64,000 nt of DNA, taken from Flavobacteriaceae bacterium. GTDB lineage: Bacteria > Bacteroidota > Bacteroidia > Flavobacteriales > Flavobacteriaceae. The stretch's first letter is position 1. Each line of letters starts with the position of its first letter. Of the stretch, positions 50,536 to 60,852 are shown piece after piece. The notes beneath the pieces were generated by a model. The model did not search any database. It was given only the letters and a program-made list of their open reading frames with translations, and had not been told where the DNA came from. A program made the position numbers and the translations under genes. The DNA is taken from the NCBI GenBank assembly GCA_004762155.1, contig SIHP01000001.1, positions 620,001 to 684,000 of the forward strand. Direction: 5' to 3'.

Positions 50536-52686
50536 TTATTCTTTTATTAAATGCTCAATAATAAAATCCCCTTCTGAATATATTTTAACTGAATACACCC
50601 CTGACTTTAAAGCTGAAACAGCTATACCTTCTTTTATATTTACTGTTTTTATCAAGACGTTACCTGAAAAATCTAAAATTTCTATTTTTGAAATTTCAAC
50701 TTCTGCTGTTTCAAAATACAATATCTCTTGTACTGGATTTGGGTATACAGTAATATTTTTTAAAACACTCAAACGTAATGATGCTAAAGGTATAACGGGA
50801 CAAGCAATAGAACTATAAGTATGCTGTGAATCTTTATTTAGCCAAATAGAATTTGTGCTAGTAATTGTTGATGGATCTACCTGAACACAGGTTAAATTTG
50901 AATTATTTCTAATATCAAAAGAATAAATATTTGTATTACTGGTATTTGCTATATTTAAGTTTTTCAAGTTATTATTACTACTTCTAAAGTATCTTAAATC
51001 AACATTAAAAGAAACATCTAAATCTTCTATTTGATTGTTGCTACAGCTTAAAAAATCAAGTACTATATTATTAGAAACATCTAATGTTGTTAATTGATTC
51101 AATTTACAATTTAAATACTCTAAATCTGTATTACCTGAAATATCTATACTTGTTAATTGATTTTCATTACAAGAAATTTTTTCTAAATTTAAATTAGCTA
51201 AAAGATTTAAATTGGATAATTGATTTTTCCCACAATTTAATATTCTAAGATTAACATTATTAGAAGTATCTAAAACTCCCAATAAATTAGACCAACAATT
51301 TAAATTTTCTAAATCTGTATTAAAAGAAACGTCTAAATTATTTAATAAATTTCCACTACAATTTAACACTCTTATTTTAATAAAAGCCTCAATTCCTGTT
51401 AAGTCTGAAATATTATTATTCGGGCATATAATCTCTCCTGTAAAAGCTGCTGCTTCACTACATTGAATTTCCGTATCTCCATTTGTATTAATTAAACTAT
51501 TACTTACTAAATATGATTTAAAATTAGCATCTGGTATAGTTACAATACAAGGTGAAGGATTACAAGTTAGGCTATAATATGTTTGTGAATCTTTCAAGCT
51601 CCAAATTAAACTGTTATTACTATATGTAGGATTATCCACTTGCACACATAATAAATTCGGATTATTAGTTATTCTAAAATCAAGTATATCTTGATTAAAC
51701 CCATTAACTACATTTAAAGACGTTAACTGATTATCATTCAATATTACTCGAGATAAATATATATTATTAGATAAATCTAAGCTCGCTAATTGATTAAAAT
51801 CACAGTGTAAAGTTACTAAAACTGTATTTACTGAAACATCTAAACTTGTTAATTGATTTTCGCTTACATCAAGTAGCCCTAATATGGGATTATCTGAAAC
51901 ATCTAAACTTGTTAATTGATTTCCACTTACATCAAGTACTCTTAATATAGAGTTATCTGAAATATCTAAACTTGTTAATTGATTTCCAAAACACGTAAAC
52001 CAATCCAAAAGAACATTAGTTGAAACATCTACAGTAGTTAACTGATTTAAAGAACACTGTAACGATAATAAACCTATATTAGCCGAGATATCTAGACTTG
52101 TTAGTCCAGTATTATATACGTTAAGATATTCTAGATTAATATTAGATGAAACATTTATACTTCCCAATTGATAAGCATTAGCTAAACTCAAGGCAGTTAA
52201 AGCAATGTTATTTGAAACATTTATACTTGTTAAGTTATTATTATCAAGATCTATATTCTTCAAAATAATATTAGTTGATATATCTATATTTCTTAAGTCA
52301 TTCCCATGAAGATCCAAGTACTCCAAAGCAGTGTTCGTAGAAATATCTATAGCCGTTAATTGACTATTATGAGAAGTCAAGCGATTTAAAGCAGTATTAG
52401 CTGAAACGTCTAAGAAAGTATTTATTAATGGATTATCGCTGCAATTCAAAGTTTGTATCCCTGTAAATTCTTCTATTCCTGTTAAATTTGAAATTGATAA
52501 ACCATTACAGAGTATATCCCCTGTAAAAGCATTTGCCTCCACTACCGATATTTCTAATAAATTGCTATCAGTATTTATTAAACTATTATTCAGTAAATAA
52601 GCTTTAAAATTAGCATCTGGAATATTTACATTTTGTGCTTTTACATTAAAAGCTATAACTAGAATAAGTAAGAGTATTTTTTTCAT
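50536..52686 (-). CDS. secreted leucine-rich-repeat protein with C-terminal sorting-type domain
   Basis: A 716-residue exported protein with a signal peptide (KKILLLILVIAFNVKA). Two blocks each start with IPDANFK(A/S)YL and continue as leucine-rich repeats of about 21 residues with the consensus LTSLDVSxNxxLxxLxxSxNQ. Block one covers residues about 20-370, block two about 380-620. The last 75 residues (ITVYPNPVQEILYF...GVYSVKIYSEG) are a type A sorting domain for the type IX secretion system, so the protein is probably secreted or surface-bound. The repeats suggest protein or glycan binding. It is monocistronic. Confidence 0.85.
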   Translation of the reverse strand: MKKILLLILVIAFNVKAQNVNIPDANFKAYLLNNSLINTDSNLLEISVVEANAFTGDILCNGLSISNLTGIEEFTGIQTLNCSDNPLINTFLDVSANTALNRLTSHNSQLTAIDISTNTALEYLDLHGNDLRNIDISTNIILKNIDLDNNNLTSINVSNNIALTALSLANAYQLGSINVSSNINLEYLNVYNTGLTSLDISANIGLLSLQCSLNQLTTVDVSTNVLLDWFTCFGNQLTSLDISDNSILRVLDVSGNQLTSLDVSDNPILGLLDVSENQLTSLDVSVNTVLVTLHCDFNQLASLDLSNNIYLSRVILNDNQLTSLNVVNGFNQDILDFRITNNPNLLCVQVDNPTYSNNSLIWSLKDSQTYYSLTCNPSPCIVTIPDANFKSYLVSNSLINTNGDTEIQCSEAAAFTGEIICPNNNISDLTGIEAFIKIRVLNCSGNLLNNLDVSFNTDLENLNCWSNLLGVLDTSNNVNLRILNCGKNQLSNLNLLANLNLEKISCNENQLTSIDISGNTDLEYLNCKLNQLTTLDVSNNIVLDFLSCSNNQIEDLDVSFNVDLRYFRSSNNNLKNLNIANTSNTNIYSFDIRNNSNLTCVQVDPSTITSTNSIWLNKDSQHTYSSIACPVIPLASLRLSVLKNITVYPNPVQEILYFETAEVEISKIEILDFSGNVLIKTVNIKEGIAVSALKSGVYSVKIYSEGDFIIEHLIKE

Positions 52687-52954
52687 AATAAATGTTTTTT
52701 AGTTTTAGTTAGGCACAAAATATCCAATAAGAAAATTTAAACTCGTAACTATCTTCCAAGCACATTCTTTTTCTTTCCAAATGGAAAAAACAAATACTCT
52801 TTATAAAAATCACAGAAAACTTCTATACACTTATCTAATCTTAGATAAGGAATCTACTTTGTAAAATTCTCATCTTCATCGTTTAAAAATATTAAAAAGC
52901 TAAAATTTATCAAGTAATAATTCGATTTTCACATTTTTTAGTGAAAAATTTTAC

Positions 52955-52995
52955 TATGCACGCATAACTTTTTACAAAAATACTATGCATGCATA
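52955..52995 (+). promoter_or_regulatory. twin palindromic operators of the MarR-fad operon
   Basis: TATGCACGCATA (52955-52966) and the perfect palindrome TATGCATGCATA (52984-52995) lie 29 bp apart, each inside ACTATGCAnGCATAA. The second lies directly upstream of the -7 box TATCTTTG (53007-53014) and covers the -33 region. Position and symmetry fit a repressor such as the adjacent MarR protein, probably relieved by an acyl-CoA. Confidence 0.7.
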
Positions 52996-53006
52996 ATAAA
53001 TTTCAC

Positions 53007-53014
53007 TATCTTTG
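53007..53014 (+). promoter_or_regulatory. -7 box (TATCTTTG) of the MarR-fad operon
   Basis: TATCTTTG fits TAnnTTTG and ends 9 bp before the MarR ATG, so the mRNA leader would be very short. It contains the TTG that would otherwise be read as an earlier start. Confidence 0.6.
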
Positions 53015-53023
53015 AATTCGATT

Positions 53024-53482
53024 ATGGATAAAAGCAAATCAATAGACCACGAATTAAGAGCCACATGGCAAGCTGTAGCTAAAATGTACAATGAACAAGC
53101 TACAAAACATGACAGTACCATGGCAATGGCATTTGTATTACTTAATATCGATAAATTAAACGGGACGCCTTCTACTGCTTTAGGACCATTAATGGGAATG
53201 GAACCTACTAGTCTTTCTAGAATTTTGAAATCTATGGAAGATAAAAATCTTATTACAAGAGAAAAAAATCCAGATGACGGAAGAAGTGTTTTGATTAAAT
53301 TAACAGATATAGGTAAAGACAAAAGAAAAGTTTCTAAAGGTTATGTATATCAATTTAATGATAAAGTAAAAGAAAAACTTACAGATCAAGATTTAGAAGT
53401 TTTTTTTAAGGTAACAAAAACAATAAACAAACTAATAGCTAAAAAAGAGATTTATACTGATCTTTCATCTAAAGCTATTTAA
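53024..53482 (+). CDS. MarR-family transcriptional regulator of the fad operon
   Basis: A 152-residue winged-helix regulator. The start is at ATG 53024 (MDKSKSIDHELRATW). The recognition helix lies in MEPTSLSRILKSMEDK and the wing in NPDDGRSVLIKLT, with helices at both ends for dimerisation. It is the first gene of a beta-oxidation operon, 19 bp before fadN, and has twin palindromes in its promoter. Auto-regulation with release by a fatty-acyl ligand is the likely logic, as in other fatty-acid regulators; this is inference. Confidence 0.85.
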   Translation: MDKSKSIDHELRATWQAVAKMYNEQATKHDSTMAMAFVLLNIDKLNGTPSTALGPLMGMEPTSLSRILKSMEDKNLITREKNPDDGRSVLIKLTDIGKDKRKVSKGYVYQFNDKVKEKLTDQDLEVFFKVTKTINKLIAKKEIYTDLSSKAI

Positions 53483-53501
53483 ATTCAAATCAATTAATCT
53501 A

Positions 53502-55910
53502 ATGAGCAAAAGAAGAATTAAAAAAGTAGCTATTATCGGTTCCGGTATTATGGGAAGCGGTATCGCTTGTCACTTTGCAAACATTGGCGTTGACGTATTA
53601 CTTTTGGACATAGTACCAAGAGAATTAAACGACAAAGAAAAGGCAAAGGGTTTGACTTTAGAAGACAAAGCAGTTCGTAACCGTTTAGTAAACGATGCGT
53701 TAACGGCTTCTTTAAAATCTAAACCATCACCTATTTACAATCAAAAATTTGCAAGTAGAATTACTACGGGTAATATTGATGATGATTTACCTAAGATAAA
53801 AGATGTAGATTGGGTAATGGAGGTTGTAGTAGAACGCTTAGACATCAAACAAAGTGTTTTTGAAAAAGTTGAAAAATATCGTACTCCAGGTACTATTATT
53901 TCTACAAACACTTCTGGTATTCCTATTAAATTCATGAATGAAGGACGTAGTGAGGATTTCAGAAAGCACTTTGCTGTAACTCACTTTTTTAATCCTCCTC
54001 GTTATTTAAAATTATTTGAAGTTGTTCCAGGACCAGACTGTAACCAAGAAGTTACAGACTTTTTAATGGATTATGGAAGTAAATACCTAGGTAAAACTTC
54101 TGTTTTAGCAAAAGATACACCTGCTTTTATTGGTAATAGAATTGGAATTTTCGGAATTCAATCTTTATTTCACCAAGTAAAAGAATTAGGATTAACAGTT
54201 GAAGAAGTTGATAAATTAACAGGACCAGTAATTGGTCGTCCAAAATCAGCAACTTTCCGTACAGTAGATGTTGTAGGTTTAGACACTTTAGTTCATGTTG
54301 CTAATGGTATTCATAAAAACTGTCCTAACGACGAAGCTCATAGTTTATTTGAATTACCAGATTTCATCAATACCATGATGGAGAACAAGTGGTTAGGGAG
54401 TAAAACTAAACAAGGTTTTTACAAGAAAACTGTAAATGCTGAAGGAAGAAAAGAAATTTTGACGTTAGATTTAGATACGATGGAATATCGCGCATCTAAA
54501 AGAGCAAAATTTGCAACCTTAGAATTAACTAAAACAATTGACAAGCCAATTGACCGATTTAAAGTTTTAGTTGGTGGAAAAGATAAAGCGGGTGAGTTTT
54601 ACCGTAAGAATTTTGCTGCAATGTTTGCTTATGTTCAAAATAGAATTCCTGAAATTTCAGATGAATTATACAAAATTGATGATGCCATGAAAGCTGGTTT
54701 CGGTTGGGAAAATGGTCCTTTCGAAATTTGGGATGCTGTTGGTGTTGAAAAGGGTATTGAATTAATGAAAGCTGATGGAAAAGAGCCTGCTGCTTGGGTA
54801 ACTGAAATGGTTGCAAAAGGAGAGACTTCTTTTTACACTGTAAAAAACGGAGCAACTTACTTTTATGATGTTCCTTCAAAAGCACAGACTAAAAAACCAG
54901 GTCAAGATTCATTTATAATTTTAGATAACATTCGTAAATCTAAAGAGGTTTTCAAAAACTCTGGAGTAGTTGTTGAAGATTTAGGGGATGGAATTTTAAA
55001 TGTTGAATTCCAATCTAAAATGAATACAATTGGTGGAGATGTTTTAGCTGGATTAAATAAAGCAATTGATTTAGCTGAAAAAAGTTACGATGGTTTAGTT
55101 GTAGGTAATCAAGCTGCAAATTTCTCTGTAGGTGCTAATATTGGTATGATTTTCATGATGGCTGTAGAGCAAGAATATGATGAATTAAATGCTGCCATTA
55201 GAATGTTCCAAAATACAATGATGCGTATGCGTTATTCTTCTATTCCAACTATTTCTGCTCCACATGGAATGGCTTTAGGTGGTGGATGTGAATTATCATT
55301 ACATTCCGATAAAGTTGTTGCCGCTGCTGAAACTTATATGGGATTAGTAGAATTTGGAGTTGGAGTGATACCTGGAGGTGGTGGTTCTAAAGAAATGGCT
55401 TTAAGAGCATCAGATACTTTCCGTAAAGGGGATGTTCAATTAAATATCTTACAAGAATACTTTTTAACTATTGGTATGGCAAAAGTATCTACTTCTGCCC
55501 ATGAAGCTTTTGACTTAGGATTATTACAAAAAGGAAAAGATGTTGTTGTTGTTAACAAAGATCGCCAAATAGCGGAAGCAAAGAAACATGCGTTATTAAT
55601 GGCAGAAGCTGGTTATACACAACCTGGAGAACGTAATGATGTACTAGTTCTTGGTAAACAAGCTTTAGGTGCATTTATGGTCGCTACAGATTCTATGCAA
55701 GCAAGCAAGTTTATATCAGAACATGATCAGCAAATAGCTAATAAATTAGCTTATGTAATGGCTGGTGGAGATTTATCAGAACCTACTAAAGTTTCTGAAC
55801 AGTATTTATTAGACTTAGAACGCGAAGCTTTCTTAAGTTTATGTACAGAACGTAAAACATTGGAGCGTATTCAACACATGTTAAAGAAAGGTAAACCATT
55901 ACGTAACTAG
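53502..55910 (+). CDS. fadN: bifunctional 3-hydroxyacyl-CoA dehydrogenase / enoyl-CoA hydratase (FadN type)
   Basis: An 802-residue enzyme catalysing hydration of enoyl-CoA and oxidation of 3-hydroxyacyl-CoA in beta-oxidation. The dehydrogenase comes first (NAD motif IIGSGIMGSGIACHF, residues about 9-23; THFFNPPRYLKLFEVVPG) and the hydratase is C-terminal (HGMALGGGCELSLHSD, GVGVIPGGGGSKEMAL). This domain order is the reverse of E. coli FadB/FadJ and matches Bacillus FadN. It is followed by thiolase and acyl-CoA dehydrogenase genes, the same order as fadNAE. Confidence 0.93.
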   Translation: MSKRRIKKVAIIGSGIMGSGIACHFANIGVDVLLLDIVPRELNDKEKAKGLTLEDKAVRNRLVNDALTASLKSKPSPIYNQKFASRITTGNIDDDLPKIKDVDWVMEVVVERLDIKQSVFEKVEKYRTPGTIISTNTSGIPIKFMNEGRSEDFRKHFAVTHFFNPPRYLKLFEVVPGPDCNQEVTDFLMDYGSKYLGKTSVLAKDTPAFIGNRIGIFGIQSLFHQVKELGLTVEEVDKLTGPVIGRPKSATFRTVDVVGLDTLVHVANGIHKNCPNDEAHSLFELPDFINTMMENKWLGSKTKQGFYKKTVNAEGRKEILTLDLDTMEYRASKRAKFATLELTKTIDKPIDRFKVLVGGKDKAGEFYRKNFAAMFAYVQNRIPEISDELYKIDDAMKAGFGWENGPFEIWDAVGVEKGIELMKADGKEPAAWVTEMVAKGETSFYTVKNGATYFYDVPSKAQTKKPGQDSFIILDNIRKSKEVFKNSGVVVEDLGDGILNVEFQSKMNTIGGDVLAGLNKAIDLAEKSYDGLVVGNQAANFSVGANIGMIFMMAVEQEYDELNAAIRMFQNTMMRMRYSSIPTISAPHGMALGGGCELSLHSDKVVAAAETYMGLVEFGVGVIPGGGGSKEMALRASDTFRKGDVQLNILQEYFLTIGMAKVSTSAHEAFDLGLLQKGKDVVVVNKDRQIAEAKKHALLMAEAGYTQPGERNDVLVLGKQALGAFMVATDSMQASKFISEHDQQIANKLAYVMAGGDLSEPTKVSEQYLLDLEREAFLSLCTERKTLERIQHMLKKGKPLRN

Positions 55911-55924
55911 AAGAGAAAGAATTT

Positions 55925-57115
55925 ATGAAAACAGCATATATAGTAAAAGGATATAGAACCGCCGTAGGGAAATCTAAAAAAGGTGCGTTCAGATTTAAAA
56001 GAGCCGATGAGTTAGCTGCTGAAACCATTCAGCATTTAATGAATGAATTACCTGACTTTGACAAGAAACGTATAGACGATGTTATTGTTGGTAATGCAAT
56101 GCCAGAAGGTTCACAAGGTTTAAATATGGCTCGTTTAATCTCATTAATGGGATTAGAAATTGAAGATGTACCTGGTGTAACTGTAAACCGTTTTTGTTCT
56201 TCTGGAATAGAAACTATTGGTATGGCAGTAGCAAAAATTCAATCTGGAATGGCAGAATGTATTATTGCAGGTGGAGCAGAAAGTATGAGTTCTGTACCAA
56301 TGACAGGTTTTAAACCAGAATTAAATTATGATACAGTAGCTGCTGGTCATGCAGATTATTACTGGGGAATGGGAAATACAGCAGAAGAAGTTGCTAATAA
56401 GTATAATATTTCTCGTAAAGATCAAGATGAATTTGCTTTAAATTCTCATTTAAAAGCATTAAAAGCTCAAGCTGAAGATCGTTTTCAAGATCAAATTGTA
56501 CCTATAGAAGTTGAAGAGACTTATGTAGATGCTAAAGGAAAAAAAGCGACTCGTAAATACACTGTAACCAAAGATGAAGGTCCTCGTAAAGGATCTAACA
56601 TTGCTGGGTTAGAACGTTTACGTCCTGTTTTTGCTCAAGGAGGAAGTGTAACAGCTGGTAACTCATCACAAACAAGTGATGGAGCTGCTTTTGTTATGGT
56701 AATGAGTGAAGATATGGTTAAAGAATTAAATATTAAACCAATTGCCCGTATGGTAAGTTATGCCGCAGCTGGTGTACCACCTCGTATTATGGGAATTGGC
56801 CCTGTTGCTGCAATTCCAAAAGCATTAAAGCAAGCAGGTTTAAAACAAGATGATATTAGCTTAATTGAATTAAATGAAGCTTTTGCTTCTCAATCATTGG
56901 CTGTTATTCGTGAATTAGGATTAGATGCTGACATCATTAATGTTAATGGTGGAGCGATAGCATTAGGACATCCATTAGGTTGTACTGGAGCTAAGTTATC
57001 TGTACAATTATTTGACGAAATGCGTAAACGTAATATGCAAGGTAAATACGGTATGGTAACAATGTGTGTAGGTACAGGTCAAGGTGCTGCAGGTATTTTC
57101 GAATTCTTAAACTAA
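55925..57115 (+). CDS. fadA: acetyl-CoA C-acyltransferase (3-ketoacyl-CoA thiolase)
   Basis: A 396-residue thiolase releasing acetyl-CoA from 3-ketoacyl-CoA. The nucleophilic Cys is in [13 protein letters not shown] (about residue 90), and the C-terminal active-site His and Cys are in [15 protein letters not shown] and [10 protein letters not shown]. It lies 14 bp after fadN and 14 bp before the acyl-CoA dehydrogenase start. Confidence 0.95.
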   Translation: MKTAYIVKGYRTAVGKSKKGAFRFKRADELAAETIQHLMNELPDFDKKRIDDVIVGNAMPEGSQGLNMARLISLMGLEIEDVPGVTVNRFCSSGIETIGMAVAKIQSGMAECIIAGGAESMSSVPMTGFKPELNYDTVAAGHADYYWGMGNTAEEVANKYNISRKDQDEFALNSHLKALKAQAEDRFQDQIVPIEVEETYVDAKGKKATRKYTVTKDEGPRKGSNIAGLERLRPVFAQGGSVTAGNSSQTSDGAAFVMVMSEDMVKELNIKPIARMVSYAAAGVPPRIMGIGPVAAIPKALKQAGLKQDDISLIELNEAFASQSLAVIRELGLDADIINVNGGAIALGHPLGCTGAKLSVQLFDEMRKRNMQGKYGMVTMCVGTGQGAAGIFEFLN

Positions 57116-57129
57116 AAAACAAACAAAAA

Positions 57130-58938
57130 ATGTCAGAAATAAATAAAGATATATTACGTGGAGGTCAATTCCTTGTAAAAGAAACAAATTGTGAAGATGT
57201 GTTTACTCCAGAAGATTTTTCTGAAGAGCAAACAATGATGAAAGAAGCGGTTATGGAATTTAACGACCGTGAAATCATACCTAATAAAGCTAGGTTTGAG
57301 AAAAAAGACTATGCTTTAACTGAGGAAACTATGCGTAAAGCTGGTGAGTTAGGTTTCTTAGGTGTTTCTGTCCCTGATGCTTTTGGTGGATTAGGTATGG
57401 GGTTCGTTTCTACTATGTTAACTTGTGACTATATTTCAAGTGGAACAGGTTCTTTTAGTACTGCTTTCGGTGCTCATACAGGTATTGGTACGATGCCAAT
57501 TACATTATATGGTACAGAAGAACAAAAGAAAAAATTTGTTCCTGCTTTAGCAATGGGTGAGCGTTTTGGTGCTTACTGTTTAACAGAACCTGGTGCAGGA
57601 TCTGATGCTAACTCTGGAAAAACTACCGCTGAATTAACAGCAGATGGTAAACATTATAAAGTAAACGGACAAAAAATGTGGATATCTAACGCTGGTTTTG
57701 CGGAAGTATTTATTGTTTTTGCTCGTATTGAAGATGATAAAAACATTACAGGTTTTATCGTTGAATTTGATAGAAATAATCCAAACGGAATTACATTAGG
57801 TGAAGAAGAACATAAATTAGGTATTCGTGCATCTTCTACGCGTCAGGTATTTTTTAACGACACTTTAGTTCCTGCAGAAAACATGTTATCTGAGCGTGGA
57901 GGTGGATTTAAAATAGCTATGAACGCATTAAATGTTGGTCGTATTAAATTAGCTGCTGCTTGTTTAGATTCTCAACGTAGAATTGTAACTTCAGCTGTAC
58001 AATACGCTAACGAACGTAAGCAATTTAAAACGCCTATTTCTGAATTTGGTGCTATAAAAGTAAAATTAGCTGAAATGACAACCAATGCTTATGTTGGTGA
58101 ATCAGCTTCTTATAGAGCTGCAAAAAACATTGAAGATCGTATTGCTATCCGTGAAGCGGAAGGAAATTCTCATCAAGATGCAGAATTAAAAGGTGTTGAA
58201 GAGTATGCTATTGAATGTTCTATCTTAAAAGTGGCTGTTTCTGAAGATGTACAAAATTGTGCTGATGAAGGAATTCAAATTTTTGGTGGAATGGGATTCT
58301 CTGAAGAGACTCCAATGGAAGCTGCTTGGAGAGATGCTCGTATTGCTCGTATTTACGAAGGTACAAACGAAATTAACCGTATGTTATGCGTTGGTATGTT
58401 AGTTAAAAAAGCAATGAAAGGCCATGTTGATTTATTAGGTCCTGCAACTGCAGTTGGTAATGAATTATTAGGTATTCCTTCTTTTGACACACCAGATTAT
58501 TCTGAATTATTTGCAGAAGAAAAGGAAATCATTAAAAAGCTTAAGAAAACTTTCTTAATGGTTGCTGGATCTGCTGTTCAAAAGTTTGGACCAGATTTAG
58601 AAAAACACCAACAACTTTTAATTGCTGCAGCTGATATTTTAATTGAAATTTACATGGCTGAATCTGCTATTTTAAGAACAGAGAAAAACGCAAAACGTTT
58701 TGGTGAGGATACTCAATCTGTACAAATAGCAATGTCTAAATTATACTTATATCACGCGGTTGATAAAATTGAAGAAAAAGGAAAAGAAAGTATTATTTCT
58801 TTTGCTGAAGGTGATGAGCAACGTATGATGTTAATGGGATTAAAGCGTTTTACAAAATACGCTAACTACCCTGATATTGTAGATTTAAGAAATGAGATCG
58901 CTGAAAAAGTAAAAGCAGAAAATAAGTACTGCTTCTAA
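57130..58938 (+). CDS. fadE: acyl-CoA dehydrogenase (long/very-long-chain type, with C-terminal extension)
   Basis: A 602-residue FAD enzyme for the first step of beta-oxidation. The start is at ATG 57130 (MSEINKDILRGGQFL), since a longer frame would overlap the thiolase gene. The flavin motif is YCLTEPGAGSDANSG. The catalytic Glu is in the usual place, RIYEGTNEINR. About 150 extra C-terminal residues resemble the VLCAD/ACAD9-type extension, which in mitochondria mediates membrane association. It is the last gene of the operon; a terminator follows. Confidence 0.93.
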   Translation: MSEINKDILRGGQFLVKETNCEDVFTPEDFSEEQTMMKEAVMEFNDREIIPNKARFEKKDYALTEETMRKAGELGFLGVSVPDAFGGLGMGFVSTMLTCDYISSGTGSFSTAFGAHTGIGTMPITLYGTEEQKKKFVPALAMGERFGAYCLTEPGAGSDANSGKTTAELTADGKHYKVNGQKMWISNAGFAEVFIVFARIEDDKNITGFIVEFDRNNPNGITLGEEEHKLGIRASSTRQVFFNDTLVPAENMLSERGGGFKIAMNALNVGRIKLAAACLDSQRRIVTSAVQYANERKQFKTPISEFGAIKVKLAEMTTNAYVGESASYRAAKNIEDRIAIREAEGNSHQDAELKGVEEYAIECSILKVAVSEDVQNCADEGIQIFGGMGFSEETPMEAAWRDARIARIYEGTNEINRMLCVGMLVKKAMKGHVDLLGPATAVGNELLGIPSFDTPDYSELFAEEKEIIKKLKKTFLMVAGSAVQKFGPDLEKHQQLLIAAADILIEIYMAESAILRTEKNAKRFGEDTQSVQIAMSKLYLYHAVDKIEEKGKESIISFAEGDEQRMMLMGLKRFTKYANYPDIVDLRNEIAEKVKAENKYCF

Positions 58939-59007
58939 TAATATAACTCGAAAGAGTTGAAAAACTTCTTTAACTTTTATAGGTTTTAGAATTTAGTTGT
59001 TTGTTTG

Positions 59008-59038
59008 AAAGAACGGTGTTGTTCACCGTTCTTTTTTT
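59008..59038 (+). terminator. terminator of the fad operon
   Basis: GAACGGTG-TTGTT-CACCGTTC and T7, about 70 bp after the fadE stop. Confidence 0.88.
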
Positions 59039-59053
59039 AAGTTTAAAATCAGA

Positions 59054-59086
59054 ATAAGACCTCATTTATAAATGAGGTTTTATTTT
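59054..59086. terminator. terminator facing the broken regulator gene
   Basis: AAGACCTCATTT / AAATGAGGTTTT stem just beyond the 3' end of the minus-strand pseudogene, with T-rich ends on both sides. Confidence 0.75.
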
Positions 59087-59108
59087 ATACAGAAATTTAC
59101 TTCAATAA

Positions 59109-60852
59109 TTATTCTTTTAATGATGTACAAATCTGATTTAAATATTCTTTGAAAGAAATTGCTGCTGGTATATTCATTTTTAATTTTAGCTTACTCCTTG
59201 CTACTTTAACTGTAGTTGGTGAAACATTTAAAATAGATGCTGTTTCTTTAATGGATAAATTTAACTTTGTTAATAAACAATAATCTATTTCTCTGTCTGT
59301 TAAAAATGGATGCTTTTCTCTTAATAATATGGTTAGAGAAGGGGATTTAGATGATGTTTTTTCTGTTATTGTAGCAATTTCAGAGGCAGAGTCAATCAAC
59401 TCTGTAATGGTTTTAGAAGTTTTTTCTACTTTTTCTTGATCAGTAAGTAGTGATCCTTCTAACTCTTCTTTTATATGATTTAAAGTACATAAACGTTTAG
59501 AAAAACCAATAACTGTTGCAGCTAATTCATTATCCCTTAACTTTATCTGCTCTTCTAAAAGTACCTTCTCATTTATTTTTAACTTTTTTACTTCCCGCTT
59601 ACCTTCCTTATATTTTCTATAAAAAAACATTACGAAAAAAATGAGTAACAATACAAAAAAGCAAACTGTTATTATAAAAATGGATAATTTTTGTTTTTTA
59701 TTTTTTTCTTTAAAAAAATTATTCTTGCCCGTAATTGATTCGTTTAATTCCTTTTCTGTAAAATACTTTGTACTTAAGTCTGTATAAGTAATTAACAGTT
59801 CTTTCTTGATGTAATACTATCATGTATTACATTACTCTTTTTATATAATTTTAAAGCTGTTTTGATATCGTTCTTTCTTTCATATAAAGATGCTAACCTA
59901 ATAAATTGATCTGCAAAGAAATCTGAATACGTATATAGTAATTCATTACCTGCTAATGCATCTTCTAGGTATTTAATAGACATATTAACATCAATATTAT
60001 TATATATTTCACTTAGTAAATCTGCATTATTATCTACTCCTCTTAAATGATTTAACTTCTTAAGTTCCTCTCTAGCTACAAGTCAGAATCGATAACTTTT
60101 TGAGGCATTCCTAAATTAAAATAATTTCTACAAATTTCATTTTTGGTCCACCAAAACCCATTTGAATCATTACTCTTTTGTTCTTCTTTTAGAATTGTCA
60201 AATTCATTTCTAAACTTCCCTGATGTTTACCACTGTAAGAATAACAATTAGCAATATCTCCCATTGTAATATGTTTATGCTTAGAAGACATTTGAGTACT
60301 ATCTTTAATACTTTTTAATAAAATTTTTAATGCTTTATCGTATTCATTTTTCCCTATATATATTCTACTAAGAGAAATATTATACAAGGCTATTGTTTTT
60401 TTATCTTCTTTGGATAAATAGGGATAAGCTTTTAAATAATTACTTAAGCTCTCTTCAGTAAGTTCAAAAATCTCACCTAATATTGTACCTTTATTTATAA
60501 AATAGTTTCCAATAACATAACTATAATTTTTAGTATCTAACTTAGATATCTTATCTTCAAAGAGATAAGAATAAAACATTATACTATCCAACCCATAACT
60601 TTCTTTGTTTAAATATCCATGATACCACATTAAAGAATTATACGATTCTAAGACACCTTTAGTGTAAGATAATTGGATACTCTTTTTTAAATTTTTATGA
60701 TGATTTAAGAAAGCTTTATGTGAAGAATTATTTTTGTAAAGAGAAAAAGTACTATCAATTTCATTAATCATTTTTACATTTTCTTTTTGTCCATTTACAC
60801 TACAAAAAGCAAAAACTAGTACTATTTTTAATATGAGTTTAATTTTTAACAT
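59109..60852 (-). pseudogene. TPR/LuxR-like regulator, broken by two frameshifts
   Basis: Read from 60852, the frame encodes a signal sequence (KIKLILKIVLVFAFCSVNG) and TPRs, and stops at 60076 just after KVIDSDL. Shifting frame there restores LVAREELKKLNHL and continues TPR sequence to RKNC* at 59792. A second shift restores LITYTDLSTKYF, a transmembrane helix, a coiled coil and the LuxR-like HTH (FLTDREIDYCLLTKL, IKETASILNVSPTTVKVARS) to the stop at 59109. The restored length (about 581 codons) equals that of the paralogue at 61791-63536. Both shifts disrupt conserved positions, so the gene is non-functional unless they are sequencing errors. Confidence 0.85.

Noticed and set aside
50536..52686. 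Periodic repeats at the DNA level suggesting a CRISPR or satellite array
   Set aside because: The 63-bp period is in frame and encodes 21-residue leucine-rich repeats; there are no spacers or cas genes.
53012..53023. TTG start for the MarR protein
   Set aside because: It lies inside the -7 box TATCTTTG; the ATG at 53024 follows directly.
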